Of a stretch of 64,000 bases of DNA, positions 25,954 through 36,414 are shown one piece after another; the stretch's first letter is position 1, and the number at the start of each line of letters is the position of its first letter. The stretch is taken from positions 1-64,000 of the forward strand of contig JAIULZ010000004.1 in NCBI GenBank assembly GCA_022565805.1, written 5' to 3'. Source of the DNA: Balneolales bacterium. Its GTDB lineage: Bacteria > Bacteroidota > Rhodothermia > Balneolales > Cyclonatronaceae. The notes below the pieces were generated by a model. The model did not search any database. It was given only the letters and a program-made list of their open reading frames with translations, and was not told the origin of the DNA. Position numbers and translations under genes: made by a program.

Positions 25954-28900
25954 ATGATGAATAAATTTTCTCATTTACATTGTCACACGCAGTTTAGCAT
26001 GCTCGATGGAGCTGCAAGCATAAAAGATTTAGTTAAAAAGGCTAAGAAGTACGATATGCCGGGCATTGCCATTACCGACCATGGTAATATGTTTGGCGTG
26101 CCTCATTTTGTGAGCCAAGCAAAAGATGCGGGTGTAAAGCCCGTTATTGGCTCCGAGTTTTATCTTACGCCTACCGAAATGAGCGATCGGTCCGATAAGA
26201 CGCGCTATCATCAGGTGTTGCTGGCAAAAAACATGACGGGCTATAAAAATCTGGTTCGGCTATGTTCCATTGGTTATGTAGATGGTCTGTACTACAAGCC
26301 TAGAATCGATAAGCAAATTTTGCAGCAGCATGTTGAAGGTCTTATCGCCAGTACATGCTGTATTGCGAGCGAGGTAAACCAAACTATTTTGCGTAAGGGC
26401 GAGGAAGAAGCCCGCAAAGTTTTTGAATGGTATCTGAATTTATTTGGGGAAGACTATTACATAGAAATACAGCGGCATGGCTTGAGGGATCAGGAGACTT
26501 GTAATCAGGTTTTGCTGAAATGGGCTAAGGAATATAATGTTAAAGTAATTGCCACCAATGATTCGCACTATGTAGACAGAGAAGACTCTGAGGCACATGA
26601 TATACTTTTGGCGCTACAAACCAATGCCGACCTGAATGATCCCAACCGCTTTCGATTTACCGACGATTATAATAATCTGAATCCGGAATTTTATCTGAAA
26701 ACACCGGATGAAATGCTCGAGCTGTTTAACGATGTGCCAGAGAGTATAGATAACACAGCCGAAATTGTAGATAAGGTAGAGGATATAAAACTCAGCTCGG
26801 AACTCTTGCTGCCGCTTTATAAGGTGCCCGAAGGCTTTAAGGATATGGATGATTATCTTCGGCATAAAACCTACGAAGGTGCCCGGCAAAAATACGGAGA
26901 TGAGCTTTCCTCGGTTGTTACCGAGCGGATCGATATGGAGCTTTCCATCATAAAGAAAATGGGCTTTGCCGGCTATTTTCTCATTGTGGAAAGTTTCACC
27001 ACAGAAGCCCGCAACCGGGGCGTGTATGTGGGCCCGGGACGCGGCTCGGCAGCCGGTAGTATTGTTGCCTATTGCATTGGCATCATCAACATAGATCCCC
27101 TGAAGTACGATCTGCTTTTTGAGCGATTTCTGAATCCGGAGCGCGTTAGTCCGCCGGATATTGATATCGATTTTGACGACTCCGGACGTCAGGCGGTTAT
27201 CGACTACGTGGTTGAGCAATACGGTCGGAAAAATGTGGCGCAGATTGTGACCTATGGCACCATGAAAGCGAAAACATCTATTCGGGATGTGGGCCGTGTG
27301 CTGGGCGTGCCACTTGCAGAAGTAAACCGAATTACCAAGCTTTTCCCCGAAAAACCCGGAATCGATACTTTTAAAGATATTCTGGATCCTTCAAAAAATC
27401 CTGAATCCTACGAGGAAATAAAGCAGCTTTTTAAAGATCCGGATCTGAATGTACAAAAAATGATGAAGTATGCGCAGGTTCTTGAAGGCTGCGCGCGGCA
27501 GACGGGAATACATGCTGCCGGGGTAATTATTGCGCCGGGAGAGGTATCTAACTACGTGCCGGTTGCACTCTCAAAAGAGAAAGATGTAATTACGCAGTAC
27601 GACGGCCCCAATGCGGAAATGTGTGGTCTGCTTAAAATGGACTTTTTAGGGCTCAAAACTCTTTCTGTACTCAAAACAGCTATCCGCTATGTGAGTGAAA
27701 ATTACGGCAAAGAATACAATCTGGACGATATTCCGCTTGATGATGTGAAAACATTCGAGCTATATCAGCGGGGTGAAACTGTGGGTACGTTTCAGTTTGA
27801 GTCGGATGGGATGCGGAAATATCTCAAAGAGCTGAAGCCGACTGTAATAGATGATTTGATTGCGATGAACGCGCTGTATCGTCCGGGTCCGATGCAGTTT
27901 ATACCGGATTACATCAGGCGGAAGCATGGCGAAGAAACTGTAGAGTACGATCATGATGATCTGATCGAGCTTCTGGAAAGTACCTACGGCATTATGATTT
28001 ATCAGGAGCAGATCATGAAAGTAGCCCAGAAAATGGGGGGCTATTCGCTGGGTGAAGCCGATATTTTACGCCGGATAATGGGTAAAAAGAAGCCGCAGTT
28101 GCTGCCTCCGGAAGAAGAAAAGTTTGTTAAGCAGGCCATTGAAAAAGGTTATGATGCCAAAGTGGCCAAGAATGTTTTTGACAAAATGGCGATGTTTGCG
28201 GGCTACGGATTTAATAAATCCCACTCTGCAGCATACTCGGTTCTTGCTTACCAAACCGCCTATTTCAAAGCCAATTACACGGCTGAATTTATGGCGGCCG
28301 TGCTCACCCATAATATGAACGACATCAAAAAGGTTTCTTCTTTTATTGAAGAAGCCAATTCGATGGGTATTCCGGTTGATCCGCCAAATATTAATACGGG
28401 TGCCGGTAAGTTTGTGGTTCGCGACGGACGTATACAGTATGGTATGGATGCGGTTAAAGGAGTAGGATCGGCTGCAGTCGTAAATCTGGTAAACGAAAGA
28501 GAAGAAAACGGTCCGTATCAATCGCTTTTTGATTTTACTTTTCGCGTAGACCTTAAATCCTGTAACCGGAAAACCATTGAAAGCCTTATAAGCTCAGGCG
28601 CATTCGATTGCATCCATAAAAATCGGGCGCAATTGATGGAAAGTCTCGACGATGCTATACAGTACAGCATTAGAAAAACAGAAGATCAAAACAGGAATCA
28701 GATTAGTCTATTTGCCGATAGTGCCGGCGGTACAGACATGGCAGAGCCAAAACTTCGTGAGGCTTTACCATGGACCAATATGGAGCGCCTGAAAAGGGAG
28801 CGGGATCTTATTGGGTTTTATCTTAGCGGTCATCCGCTCGACCGGTTCAAAGATGATATCCGGCTGTTTTGCAGTCATACTCTCGCAACTTCATCACTTG

Positions 28901-29436
28901 GAACAACCGAAGATCGCGCGCAGGTAGTGGTTGCGGGAATCATTACCATGGTAAAACAGGTGCGCGATAAAAAAGGTAGGCCATTTGCTTTTACAACGCT
29001 TGAAGACGAGTACGGAAGCTGCGAAGTAATCGCGTTTTCCGACACATTCGATAAATGTATGAATCTGATACAGCCCGACACCATTGTTTGCGTAGAGGGC
29101 AGCACAGATACCCGCAGCGGATCCCACAAAATAATTGCCCGTAATTTCGAGCGGCTCGAGAATATGAGAATCAGAAATCAGGCGAAATTACGCATCAGAT
29201 TAACGCTTGATACAGCCACTTTATCTGATGAGGATATTGCCGGCCTTGCAGCTATTTGCGAAAAGTACAAGGGACAAACCCCTTTATTTTTAACTATACG
29301 AAGTCCGCATTCCAGAGATATTCGAATGAATGCAAGAAAATTTGTAGTAAACGCCTCTTCCGACGAAATGCTTGCCGACTTAAGGCGCTTGCTTGGCAAA
29401 AGTGCCGTTCAGCTCGAGAAAGGAGAGGGCGGGTAA
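25954..29436 (+). CDS. dnaE: DNA polymerase III subunit alpha
   Basis: The replicative polymerase. The 1160-residue protein has an N-terminal PHP domain (HLHCHTQFSMLDG, with ITDHGNMFGV), the palm with catalytic aspartates in SPPDIDIDFDDSGR (about 397-410), GPGRGSAAGSIVAYC before it, and fingers/thumb including AGYGFNKSHSAAYSVLAYQ. A helix-hairpin-helix region and a C-terminal OB-fold (QVVVAGIITMVKQVRDKKGR) follow, plus a short tau-binding tail. The metal-binding residues of the PHP domain look retained. The length is normal for DnaE1. It stands alone on its strand. Confidence 0.98.
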   Translation: MMNKFSHLHCHTQFSMLDGAASIKDLVKKAKKYDMPGIAITDHGNMFGVPHFVSQAKDAGVKPVIGSEFYLTPTEMSDRSDKTRYHQVLLAKNMTGYKNLVRLCSIGYVDGLYYKPRIDKQILQQHVEGLIASTCCIASEVNQTILRKGEEEARKVFEWYLNLFGEDYYIEIQRHGLRDQETCNQVLLKWAKEYNVKVIATNDSHYVDREDSEAHDILLALQTNADLNDPNRFRFTDDYNNLNPEFYLKTPDEMLELFNDVPESIDNTAEIVDKVEDIKLSSELLLPLYKVPEGFKDMDDYLRHKTYEGARQKYGDELSSVVTERIDMELSIIKKMGFAGYFLIVESFTTEARNRGVYVGPGRGSAAGSIVAYCIGIINIDPLKYDLLFERFLNPERVSPPDIDIDFDDSGRQAVIDYVVEQYGRKNVAQIVTYGTMKAKTSIRDVGRVLGVPLAEVNRITKLFPEKPGIDTFKDILDPSKNPESYEEIKQLFKDPDLNVQKMMKYAQVLEGCARQTGIHAAGVIIAPGEVSNYVPVALSKEKDVITQYDGPNAEMCGLLKMDFLGLKTLSVLKTAIRYVSENYGKEYNLDDIPLDDVKTFELYQRGETVGTFQFESDGMRKYLKELKPTVIDDLIAMNALYRPGPMQFIPDYIRRKHGEETVEYDHDDLIELLESTYGIMIYQEQIMKVAQKMGGYSLGEADILRRIMGKKKPQLLPPEEEKFVKQAIEKGYDAKVAKNVFDKMAMFAGYGFNKSHSAAYSVLAYQTAYFKANYTAEFMAAVLTHNMNDIKKVSSFIEEANSMGIPVDPPNINTGAGKFVVRDGRIQYGMDAVKGVGSAAVVNLVNEREENGPYQSLFDFTFRVDLKSCNRKTIESLISSGAFDCIHKNRAQLMESLDDAIQYSIRKTEDQNRNQISLFADSAGGTDMAEPKLREALPWTNMERLKRERDLIGFYLSGHPLDRFKDDIRLFCSHTLATSSLGTTEDRAQVVVAGIITMVKQVRDKKGRPFAFTTLEDEYGSCEVIAFSDTFDKCMNLIQPDTIVCVEGSTDTRSGSHKIIARNFERLENMRIRNQAKLRIRLTLDTATLSDEDIAGLAAICEKYKGQTPLFLTIRSPHSRDIRMNARKFVVNASSDEMLADLRRLLGKSAVQLEKGEGG

Positions 29437-29652
29437 AAAAGAGACTATGCTCAATAATTCGGTAATTTGATGTATGTTCAAAACTTTCAACATGCTTCAA
29501 ACTGCCCGGAAAATCATCGCCGGAAAATGAAGGCTAGATTACAATACAGTAGTTTTCAATAGACCCCAACCTCTGTTTACAGAACAGATTGCGGATATAG
29601 GTTCGTACATTTCATCCGTGATTCTAATTCGTCAATTCTATATCAACTGATT

Positions 29653-30051
29653 ATGGATATAAAAGAAATTAAAAGCAAAATTTCAGACTTAGCCCAAAAG
29701 CATAAAGCTATAAAAGAAAACGGCTTAGATGAAATAAAGAATGCTGAATACCTCGAGTCTGAGGCAGAAGATCTTATAATCAATTACTGCGAAGGAAAAG
29801 GCTATCAGGTAGAGGGGTTTCCTCATGAAAAGAGAAAAATTAACTCCGAAGAGTATGATGAAGATTATTTTTGCCGGGAGAGGTTCATGCTGTATTTAGA
29901 TACTCTAATTTTATCTCATCAAGATGTTGCCGAACTGATGTGGCATTACAATAGTAGCTTTTGGCCCGATTTCTACGACAAGAAAGAGAACTATATATCC
30001 GAAATACGGCATCAGCGTGAGAATAAGTCTCTTTATGATGTTGAGTTTTAG
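29653..30051 (+). CDS. Hypothetical protein, 132 residues
   Basis: Not recognised. An acidic, soluble protein with an N-terminal predicted helix (MDIKEIKSKISDLAQKHKAI) and a central aromatic/acidic stretch (YDEDYFCRERFMLYLDTLIL). It is AT-rich relative to dnaE upstream, which is compatible with acquisition or weak constraint. The last base of its TAG stop is also the first base of the repeat element at 30051-30192, so the present C-terminus may have been set by that insertion. Confidence 0.55.
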   Translation: MDIKEIKSKISDLAQKHKAIKENGLDEIKNAEYLESEAEDLIINYCEGKGYQVEGFPHEKRKINSEEYDEDYFCRERFMLYLDTLILSHQDVAELMWHYNSSFWPDFYDKKENYISEIRHQRENKSLYDVEF

Positions 30052-30192
30052 AAGGCTTTGCAAACCACTCTTTTGCCCGTAACCTTTTTTGGAGCAAAAC
30101 TAAAATCCCCTATCCCGAACCGTTTGGGACTCCGTCTTTATTTTGGCTCCGGTCTCGGATACGAACAAAACATAAAATTTTGCTAAGCTTTC
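30051..30192 (+). repeat. MITE-like intergenic element, copy 2
   Basis: 142 bp starting GAAGGCTTTGCAAA and ending TTTTGCTAAGCTTTC (imperfect inverted termini). It shares with the 54443 copy the 5' 14 bases exactly, then CACTCTTTTG, CCCGAACCGT-TGGGACT-CG and ATAC-AACAAAA at near-identical spacing. Confidence 0.6.
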
Positions 30193-30222
30193 GATTAGGA
30201 AAAAAATCATTTCATCCGATTC

Positions 30223-31671
30223 TCAATAATATTCAAGCGCCTTTTCGGGGCTCATTTTCGGATTTTGGAAATCGATACCCAGAGATTCGGTCATCCAGTA
30301 AAAGAAGTCGGTATTATCCACAATTCCGAAAGGTTTTACTTCTACCTTATTGCCATATACGGCAGCGGGAACAGCACCAGCGGTGTGCTGTGTAGTGCCA
30401 AAATTAATATTCAATCGGGTGGGGTCTTCATTGGTGCCGCCTTTCAAGATATATGCAAGCGTAGCTATGGGCTGTCGTGGGTAAGCCGCCGGGTCTGGCA
30501 TGGTGATGTTTCCGGAAACTGCATTTTTCATCATTACCGCCTGCCCGGCTGAAATGCGGATTTTTGTCGCATTTTCAAGCACATCCTTTATATGAGACTC
30601 AGAAGGGTTTTCACCCAACTGTTCCATCACCCAGTCAAATGAGGCCGTTCTTCTGTTCAGAAAATCGTGAATATTTGATGAGGCTCTGTAGCGTTCTCCA
30701 ACGCCATACACACTTGCGCCACCTGTTCCGTGATCGCTAGCCATAATCAAAACCGTTCCCGGCGTGCGGTCGGTATAATCCATAAGGAAACCGAGTGTTT
30801 CATCGGCCGCGAGCGTTTCCCAAAGAGATGCACCAGCGTCGTTGCGGTGATTTGCATGATCTATTCTGCCGGCTTCGACCAGTAGCACAAATCCATTGTT
30901 GGCACCATCCAGAACTTGAACTCCTTTTCTGGTCATTTCTTTGAGTGAAGGAGCTGCTTCATTGCGAAACTTTCGGTCGATTTCATAAGGAATATGGCTA
31001 TTATGCAGAGTCGCCAGAACTTTACTTCCGGTAAGCATCTCCAATTCTTCAGGTTTTGTAATAATGCTGTACCCACTGTCGAGAAGTGGTTTATAAAGGT
31101 CTTTTCCATCGCTGCGCTGATTCGGGTCAAAAGCACGTATACCGCCGCCAATCATCACATCTGCTTTAAATTCGACCAATTGCTCCGCAATTTCTTCTTC
31201 CGCCCTGCGATTTATATGTTTAGCAATCCATCCCGCTGGAGTAGCGTGCGTAATTCGTGTTGTTGAAATAATGCCCGTTGCTTTCCCTGCAGCTTTCGCA
31301 AGTTCCAGAATTGTGGTTAGTTTTTCTCCATCGGGGTAGACCGATAGCGAGCCATTTACAATTTTTTGGCCGGTTGCCCAGGTTGTTGTTGCTGCTGAGG
31401 AGTCTGTTACCATGCTCGTTAAGCTATGGCTCTCCATACTTCCGGCAGACCCGGTTTTAAACAGCTTGTGCAGATGAAGCGGGCGCCCAAAGTTTCTCAA
31501 AGAGTAGTGCTGAGCCGAAGAGTAATCTTCCCACGAAAATCCATCATAGGCAAAAAAGATTATATTTCTTGCTTTGCCTAAAGCAGGAGAAGGAGACGGG
31601 CGGGCTCCAAATGAGAACATGGTTCCGAGACCTGCTGCCATGCTTGTTTTGAAAAAATCTTTACGCTTCAT
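30223..31671 (-). CDS. Alkaline phosphatase (PhoA family), secreted
   Basis: A 482-residue phosphomonoesterase. The N-terminus MKRKDFFKTSMAAGLGTMF is a twin-arginine-like signal (KRKDFFK variant). FFAYDGFSW supplies the first metal Asp, TDSSAATTTWATGQK holds the nucleophile Ser/Thr region (about 93), GRIDHANHRNDAG and MASDHGTGGASVYG supply metal ligands. It is expected in the periplasm or at the surface, releasing phosphate from organic esters. It is 126 bp downstream of a TonB-dependent receptor but separated by a strong terminator, so it probably has its own promoter. Regulation by phosphate is likely but not seen in the sequence. Confidence 0.9.
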   Translation of the reverse strand: MKRKDFFKTSMAAGLGTMFSFGARPSPSPALGKARNIIFFAYDGFSWEDYSSAQHYSLRNFGRPLHLHKLFKTGSAGSMESHSLTSMVTDSSAATTTWATGQKIVNGSLSVYPDGEKLTTILELAKAAGKATGIISTTRITHATPAGWIAKHINRRAEEEIAEQLVEFKADVMIGGGIRAFDPNQRSDGKDLYKPLLDSGYSIITKPEELEMLTGSKVLATLHNSHIPYEIDRKFRNEAAPSLKEMTRKGVQVLDGANNGFVLLVEAGRIDHANHRNDAGASLWETLAADETLGFLMDYTDRTPGTVLIMASDHGTGGASVYGVGERYRASSNIHDFLNRRTASFDWVMEQLGENPSESHIKDVLENATKIRISAGQAVMMKNAVSGNITMPDPAAYPRQPIATLAYILKGGTNEDPTRLNINFGTTQHTAGAVPAAVYGNKVEVKPFGIVDNTDFFYWMTESLGIDFQNPKMSPEKALEYY

Positions 31672-31712
31672 AATAGTCGGTAAACAGCTGTAATTATCTG
31701 GTAGTAAAATAT

Positions 31713-31748
31713 AAAAACAGACATGAGCGCAATGTCATGCCTGTTTTT
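31713..31748 (-). terminator. Terminator after the TonB-dependent receptor gene
   Basis: AAAAACAGACATGA and TCATGCCTGTTTTT form a 13-of-14 bp stem with an 8-nt loop and T-runs on both strands. It lies 49 bp after the receptor's stop and before the phosphatase start. Confidence 0.75.
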
Positions 31749-31797
31749 GGCTAAGTGAGGATTATGTTCTGCTCTACATTACTTTGGATATCGAACC

Positions 31798-34611
31798 TTA
31801 GAAGGTCATTCTAACTCCCATTGTAGCATTCATGTGGTTGAATGATGAGCGGTAGTGAAATTCACGTCCGCCATCGTACCAAAGTTGAGGAGAGTTAGTA
31901 AGGTTTCTGGCATCCGCGAAAATCTGAAGCGTACGCGAAGCCTGATATCTCAGGGTTAGATCGACGCGCTCCTGCCAGCGCATGTAACGGTCGTTACTGG
32001 GGAACAGATGGCTTCTGTGATTAGATACCTGCGATGTGCTTATCTGGTAGAGATAGGTGCTTTGGTAGTTATACGACAACATTCCATAAAATCCACCTCT
32101 TTCAAAAGTAAGCGCCGTATTGATTACGTGTGGTATCTGGCGCGGTAGCTCAACTTCCCGGTCGATTCGAAGCTGTGCTTTGGAGCCCGACAACGTGTAG
32201 TTTGTATATACTCCAAACCCGCTTAAGAAACCGGGTAAGAAGTGCAGTCGCTGCTGCCATGCGAATTCTGCTCCCCAAACTTCTGCAGTAGTACCGTTCT
32301 GCGGCATTCTGGTTTGGAACCCCTCGAATTGCCCGTCTGTTTCTATTGAAACTTCCTCGAAAACAAAGTCTTGTAAGCTCTTATAAAATACACCGGCAGA
32401 TAAAATACCTACGCTTCTGAAGTAGTGCTCGTACATTAAATCCAGATTCATCACCCTCGATGCTTTCAGGTTTGGGTTACCTCGACGAACCGACTCACTT
32501 TCAAAATTGGCGATTTCGAAGGGTGCCAAATCTGTAAACGACGGTCGTGCAATTGCGTTGGTCCATGCAAAACGGATGTTTGACCGGTCTGTTAAATTAT
32601 AGCGTAAATGGGCCATTGGAAAGAAATTCAGATAGGAGTTGCTTTCTTCCATCCGCTGTCTGCCGGAAAACTGCTCATCTTCATCTATTATGGTTCGGTT
32701 GCCTTTGTAGGTTGTTCCGGTATTTTCGGCACGCACACCGGCAAGTAGCATCCAGTTATCCCACTCGATGGTGGTCATGATATAGGCTGCACCTATGGTT
32801 TCCGTTGCAATATAGTCAGATGGATCAGAGACCAGATAAAACTCAAGTTGATCATCAGAATCCATCAGGAAATTATCCATGTTGGCATCTCTGAAAGGTA
32901 CACCCAAACCCCAGTCTACCGTATGGAAAATCTGATACCTGCCATCCACAAGTCTGCGGTTAAACCCATTTGAGGCAACTTCGTTCATGAAGAATGTGCC
33001 ATTTATGTCATTAAACTCGATCACTTCGTGGTCACGCTCTTTATGCTTATGGAAGAAACGCCCTCCGAATTTTAGGTTTGCGGCCGCATTACCCAGACTG
33101 TAAGGCATTGTAAAATTTACTCTTGTATTTATATCATTATCAACTACATCATCAATCCGGTTTTCGTAACGGGTCATTCTAAAACTGGCCGGATCGGAGA
33201 GCACAGCTTCTGAACCGTTTATCCAGTTTAGTCTGGCAGCATTTCGGTCTGAAATGTCGTAGGTCATATCCATCCCGTTAACTCTGTATCTTAAATACTC
33301 CTGATAGGGCGAATTATGGGTGCCGTAGGAATAGGTAAAGCTGTAGTCCATAGTCATGGAGCTAAAATCACTTTCCCCGCCAAGAGTTATGCTGGCAAGT
33401 TCATTCTGGATATGATTACGGCGACCAATTGGTTCTACCCGCACTCCTGAAATTTCATAGACATTGCCGTTCACATTAACAATGTCGCCGCGGTCGGGGC
33501 GAACCCTAAACTGATGCCGAATGCCTCGTTTGTCTCTCATATTGTACATACCTCGTACAAACAAAGAGTTATTTTCATTGAGGCGGTAATCGAGTCTGCC
33601 AGCCAGGGCATACCGATCTGTTTGAAACTCGTACTCACCGATTCTCATCTGATCGATTCGGTCAATCATGCTCCCATTAAATTCCTGCTCTCCCCAGAAA
33701 TGCCGTATATCGTCCATCCTGCGGTTTTCCCGGCTTATATTAGCGCGAATAGAATAGCTTAGATTCCCGCTTGACCGCCCGTAGTGAACGCTGGCTTTAG
33801 GATTTCCGAAACCGGCAAAGTTATGCCATCCACCGGAGGCCATCACATTAAATACTTCATTTTCGCCCACCATACGGTTGGCAACAAGGTTCACAGAACC
33901 GCCAACGTCATCAGCATCCATATCGGGGGTGATAGCTTTTGTAACTTCAATAGCACCGACCAGATCCGAAGATAAGCCGGTAAGTGAAACGTCTCTGTCT
34001 GTAGTTCCTGTTGTAGCTAGTCGTTCGCCGTCGAGTGTAACGGTATTCAAGCCGGGAGCCATACCGCGAACATACATTGCTGTGGCCTCTCCGCGGAATT
34101 CTTCAGTGGAAATACCCGGCATTCTACGAAGGGCATCCGACACATTAGAATCTGGAAAACGCTGAATCTGCTCGTCTGAGACGACAGTTACAATATTAGG
34201 CGCATTTCTTTGGCGGTTAAAAGCGCCTGCCTGACCCACAGCCTGCGCAATAATACTTACGCCTTCCAGTTCGAGAGAGCTTATTTGGAGGACAATATCT
34301 TTGCGAAGTTGAATACCACTTTCAATAACAACACCAACTTCAAAAGACTCATACCCAACATAGGTAAATGCTAAAGTTTGAGCGCCAACAGGTACCCTGC
34401 GTAAACGAAACCGCCCCTCAATGTCTGTTGAAGTACCAATATTTGTACCCTGTACAATTACGGTTACACCTGTTAATGGGTCACCGTTTTCGCTATCGGT
34501 TACTATACCGTAAATGGTTGATCTTTGGTCTTGCTGTGTTGCCATAGCAGTTTGAATTGAAACCAAACCAATTAAAAACAGCAAAGAGATTGACAGTAGT
34601 AGTTTTTTCAT
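31798..34611 (-). CDS. TonB-dependent outer-membrane receptor
   Basis: A 937-residue active transporter. Order of parts: signal peptide (MKKLLLSISLLFLIGLVS), a carboxypeptidase-regulatory-like domain (IYGIVTDSENGDPLTG) at about 33-110, a plug domain with NVSDALRRMPGISTEEF, MYVRGMAPGLNTVTLDGERL and the DDVGGSVNLV strand, then a beta-barrel ending in the C-terminal Phe of GVRMTF. No SusD-type gene is beside it, so it is not a standard polysaccharide-utilisation pair. The substrate is unknown; the neighbouring alkaline phosphatase suggests an organophosphate, but the terminator between them weakens this. Confidence 0.92.
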   Translation of the reverse strand: MKKLLLSISLLFLIGLVSIQTAMATQQDQRSTIYGIVTDSENGDPLTGVTVIVQGTNIGTSTDIEGRFRLRRVPVGAQTLAFTYVGYESFEVGVVIESGIQLRKDIVLQISSLELEGVSIIAQAVGQAGAFNRQRNAPNIVTVVSDEQIQRFPDSNVSDALRRMPGISTEEFRGEATAMYVRGMAPGLNTVTLDGERLATTGTTDRDVSLTGLSSDLVGAIEVTKAITPDMDADDVGGSVNLVANRMVGENEVFNVMASGGWHNFAGFGNPKASVHYGRSSGNLSYSIRANISRENRRMDDIRHFWGEQEFNGSMIDRIDQMRIGEYEFQTDRYALAGRLDYRLNENNSLFVRGMYNMRDKRGIRHQFRVRPDRGDIVNVNGNVYEISGVRVEPIGRRNHIQNELASITLGGESDFSSMTMDYSFTYSYGTHNSPYQEYLRYRVNGMDMTYDISDRNAARLNWINGSEAVLSDPASFRMTRYENRIDDVVDNDINTRVNFTMPYSLGNAAANLKFGGRFFHKHKERDHEVIEFNDINGTFFMNEVASNGFNRRLVDGRYQIFHTVDWGLGVPFRDANMDNFLMDSDDQLEFYLVSDPSDYIATETIGAAYIMTTIEWDNWMLLAGVRAENTGTTYKGNRTIIDEDEQFSGRQRMEESNSYLNFFPMAHLRYNLTDRSNIRFAWTNAIARPSFTDLAPFEIANFESESVRRGNPNLKASRVMNLDLMYEHYFRSVGILSAGVFYKSLQDFVFEEVSIETDGQFEGFQTRMPQNGTTAEVWGAEFAWQQRLHFLPGFLSGFGVYTNYTLSGSKAQLRIDREVELPRQIPHVINTALTFERGGFYGMLSYNYQSTYLYQISTSQVSNHRSHLFPSNDRYMRWQERVDLTLRYQASRTLQIFADARNLTNSPQLWYDGGREFHYRSSFNHMNATMGVRMTF

Positions 34612-35542
34612 CTTAATTGTTAAATAGTTGGAATTACAATTATGATTCGAAAAAAAGACTACGGTGTTAATCGATTGTTATCCTAATGTTATCTGTATGT
34701 TATTTGGTCATAATCCGCATATCATATAGAGATTAGAATTCAGTTATTGAACTCTGGTTTTGGCACTGTGGGGTCTGCATTATTCACCGGATGGAATTAA
34801 ACTTTAAGAAAGAACCTCGGGAAAGGCAAAGCGATACCATCGATCAACTATTTGTCTTTTGTGTGAATCATGCAGGTAAGAATTCGAGTAGTTTGGCAGG
34901 CTGCAGCATGGCATGACAAGCTTCTCGTAATACCGACGGATATGCAGTAATTCAGCTCTTTTTTGACAGGGATTCACAGGCGTATGATTTTTGCGGGTCT
35001 ATCTGTTAAACAAGAGTTATTCAATCCTATGATTTGCCAATTACTCCTTTATTAAGAAATGGTGTTGTTGAACGTTATTATGATTCACTATTGTTTTGCA
35101 AATGAACAGCAAATAATCTTTAAGCAAAATTTATGATCAAGATAATGTTTGATTAGTTTATCGCTTTGTCCTTCAGTTAGATAGATCTAATTAAAGTACA
35201 ATTTTATATTCCATGCCTTGCACCGAGCGTAGCGGTATCCACGAAGCGAATTTAACTTTTCGTACTGCAATTATTGTGAAAGAGTTTGTCCAGAATCAGA
35301 TTAATTGCTGAATAACGTATGCTAAACTTTTCCGGTTGAGCTCTTTCTCAAATTTGATCATATTAAAACCGGGTGAAAAGAAATTCTCCGTGTTGTAAAA
35401 AATACGTGAGTTACAAAAGTTAACCCATTGGGTATCAATTCATTTACATTATATAACTCTAACAAAAACAGAAAAAAACATAACGTAACGAACTTTTTTT
35501 AATGTTTCGGGCGTTTCAACTTAAAATTAAAATAAATCAATT
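34612..35542. other. Long divergent intergenic region
   Basis: 931 bp between the divergent receptor and thioredoxin genes, AT-rich. It should contain promoters of both. A segment near 35215-35262 is less AT-rich than the rest (ACCGAGCGTAGCGGTATCC), but I cannot assign it. No gene, tRNA or clear hairpin was found. Confidence 0.4.
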
Positions 35543-35872
35543 ATGTCAGCACAAACAGCAGTAGCATTTACCGATCAGAATTTCGACTCAGAAGTACTTA
35601 ACTCAGATGTACCTGTACTGGTAGATTTCTGGGCCGAATGGTGTGGACCATGTAAAAAAATCGGGCCACTTGTTGAAGAACTTGCCGGAGAATATGATGG
35701 CAAAGCCAAAATTGGAAAGCTTAATGTTGATGACAATCCTGAGTCTTCCATGAAATATCAAATCAGAAGTATCCCTGCGCTTTTAATTTTTAAAAACGGT
35801 GAGGTTGTAGACCAAATCGTTGGTGCAGTACCCAAAGCTGTATTGAAAAAGCAGCTTGATGCACAATTGTAA
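35543..35872 (+). CDS. trxA: Thioredoxin
   Basis: Small cytoplasmic disulfide reductase. The 109-residue protein has the canonical active site WCGPC at residues 33-37, DFWAEW before it, and the cis-proline of RSIPALLIF at residue 78. The final helix is KKQLDAQL. It is monocistronic with a strong terminator 51 bp downstream. The start is ATG. Confidence 0.97.
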   Translation: MSAQTAVAFTDQNFDSEVLNSDVPVLVDFWAEWCGPCKKIGPLVEELAGEYDGKAKIGKLNVDDNPESSMKYQIRSIPALLIFKNGEVVDQIVGAVPKAVLKKQLDAQL

Positions 35873-35922
35873 CAGGATACTGCCAAAGTGTCCTGAAAGT
35901 AACTATCATAAAACCCCCTATA

Positions 35923-35956
35923 AAAAGGCAGTGTCTGACCACACTGCCTTTTGTTT
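35923..35956 (+). terminator. Terminator of trxA
   Basis: AAAAGGCAGTGT and ACACTGCCTTTT form a perfect 12-bp stem around CTGACC with a U-rich tail. It starts 51 bp after trxA. Confidence 0.9.
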
Positions 35957-36414
35957 GTTAATCAAATAGTTACTCAGTAATGTGTGCTTAAATCAAAGAT
36001 GAATCAATTTTCATGAATACTATGTTTAGATAAAAGTGATGGAGCTTATTTATACATAGAATTTTAGAAGCTGCGTTACAAAACCGTAAATTAGTCGTAG
36101 CAGAAGGCTAAAAAAAAGCTTTTGGTTACTTTACATCGACTACCGTAAGGAAAAGCAAAACTATGCAGCTGTAACCTACAATATCCACGAGGAAACTCGA
36201 TTTTTGGAAAAACAATATATTCAATCGACTAATTTTTGTGTTTAAAGCAGGGTAGAGTGTTTACGGGCAAAGCTTAGTTTGCAGGTCATAAATGTGCTGT
36301 AATAGCATAAAACAAGACAAGCATTTATTTTATAACGGGCAAATAAACAGTTTAAAGCCGTCAATTCATGAGATCATCAGGGGCTCAGGACTTAGTAAAT
36401 TATTATATTAGGGT
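35957..36414. other. Intergenic region upstream of the DUF3109-rpoN operon
   Basis: 458 bp, AT-rich, presumably carrying the operon promoter. There are loose matches to the repeat-family blocks (for example TTACGGGCAAAGC near 36260), too weak to call as copies. No gene is supported. Confidence 0.35.
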
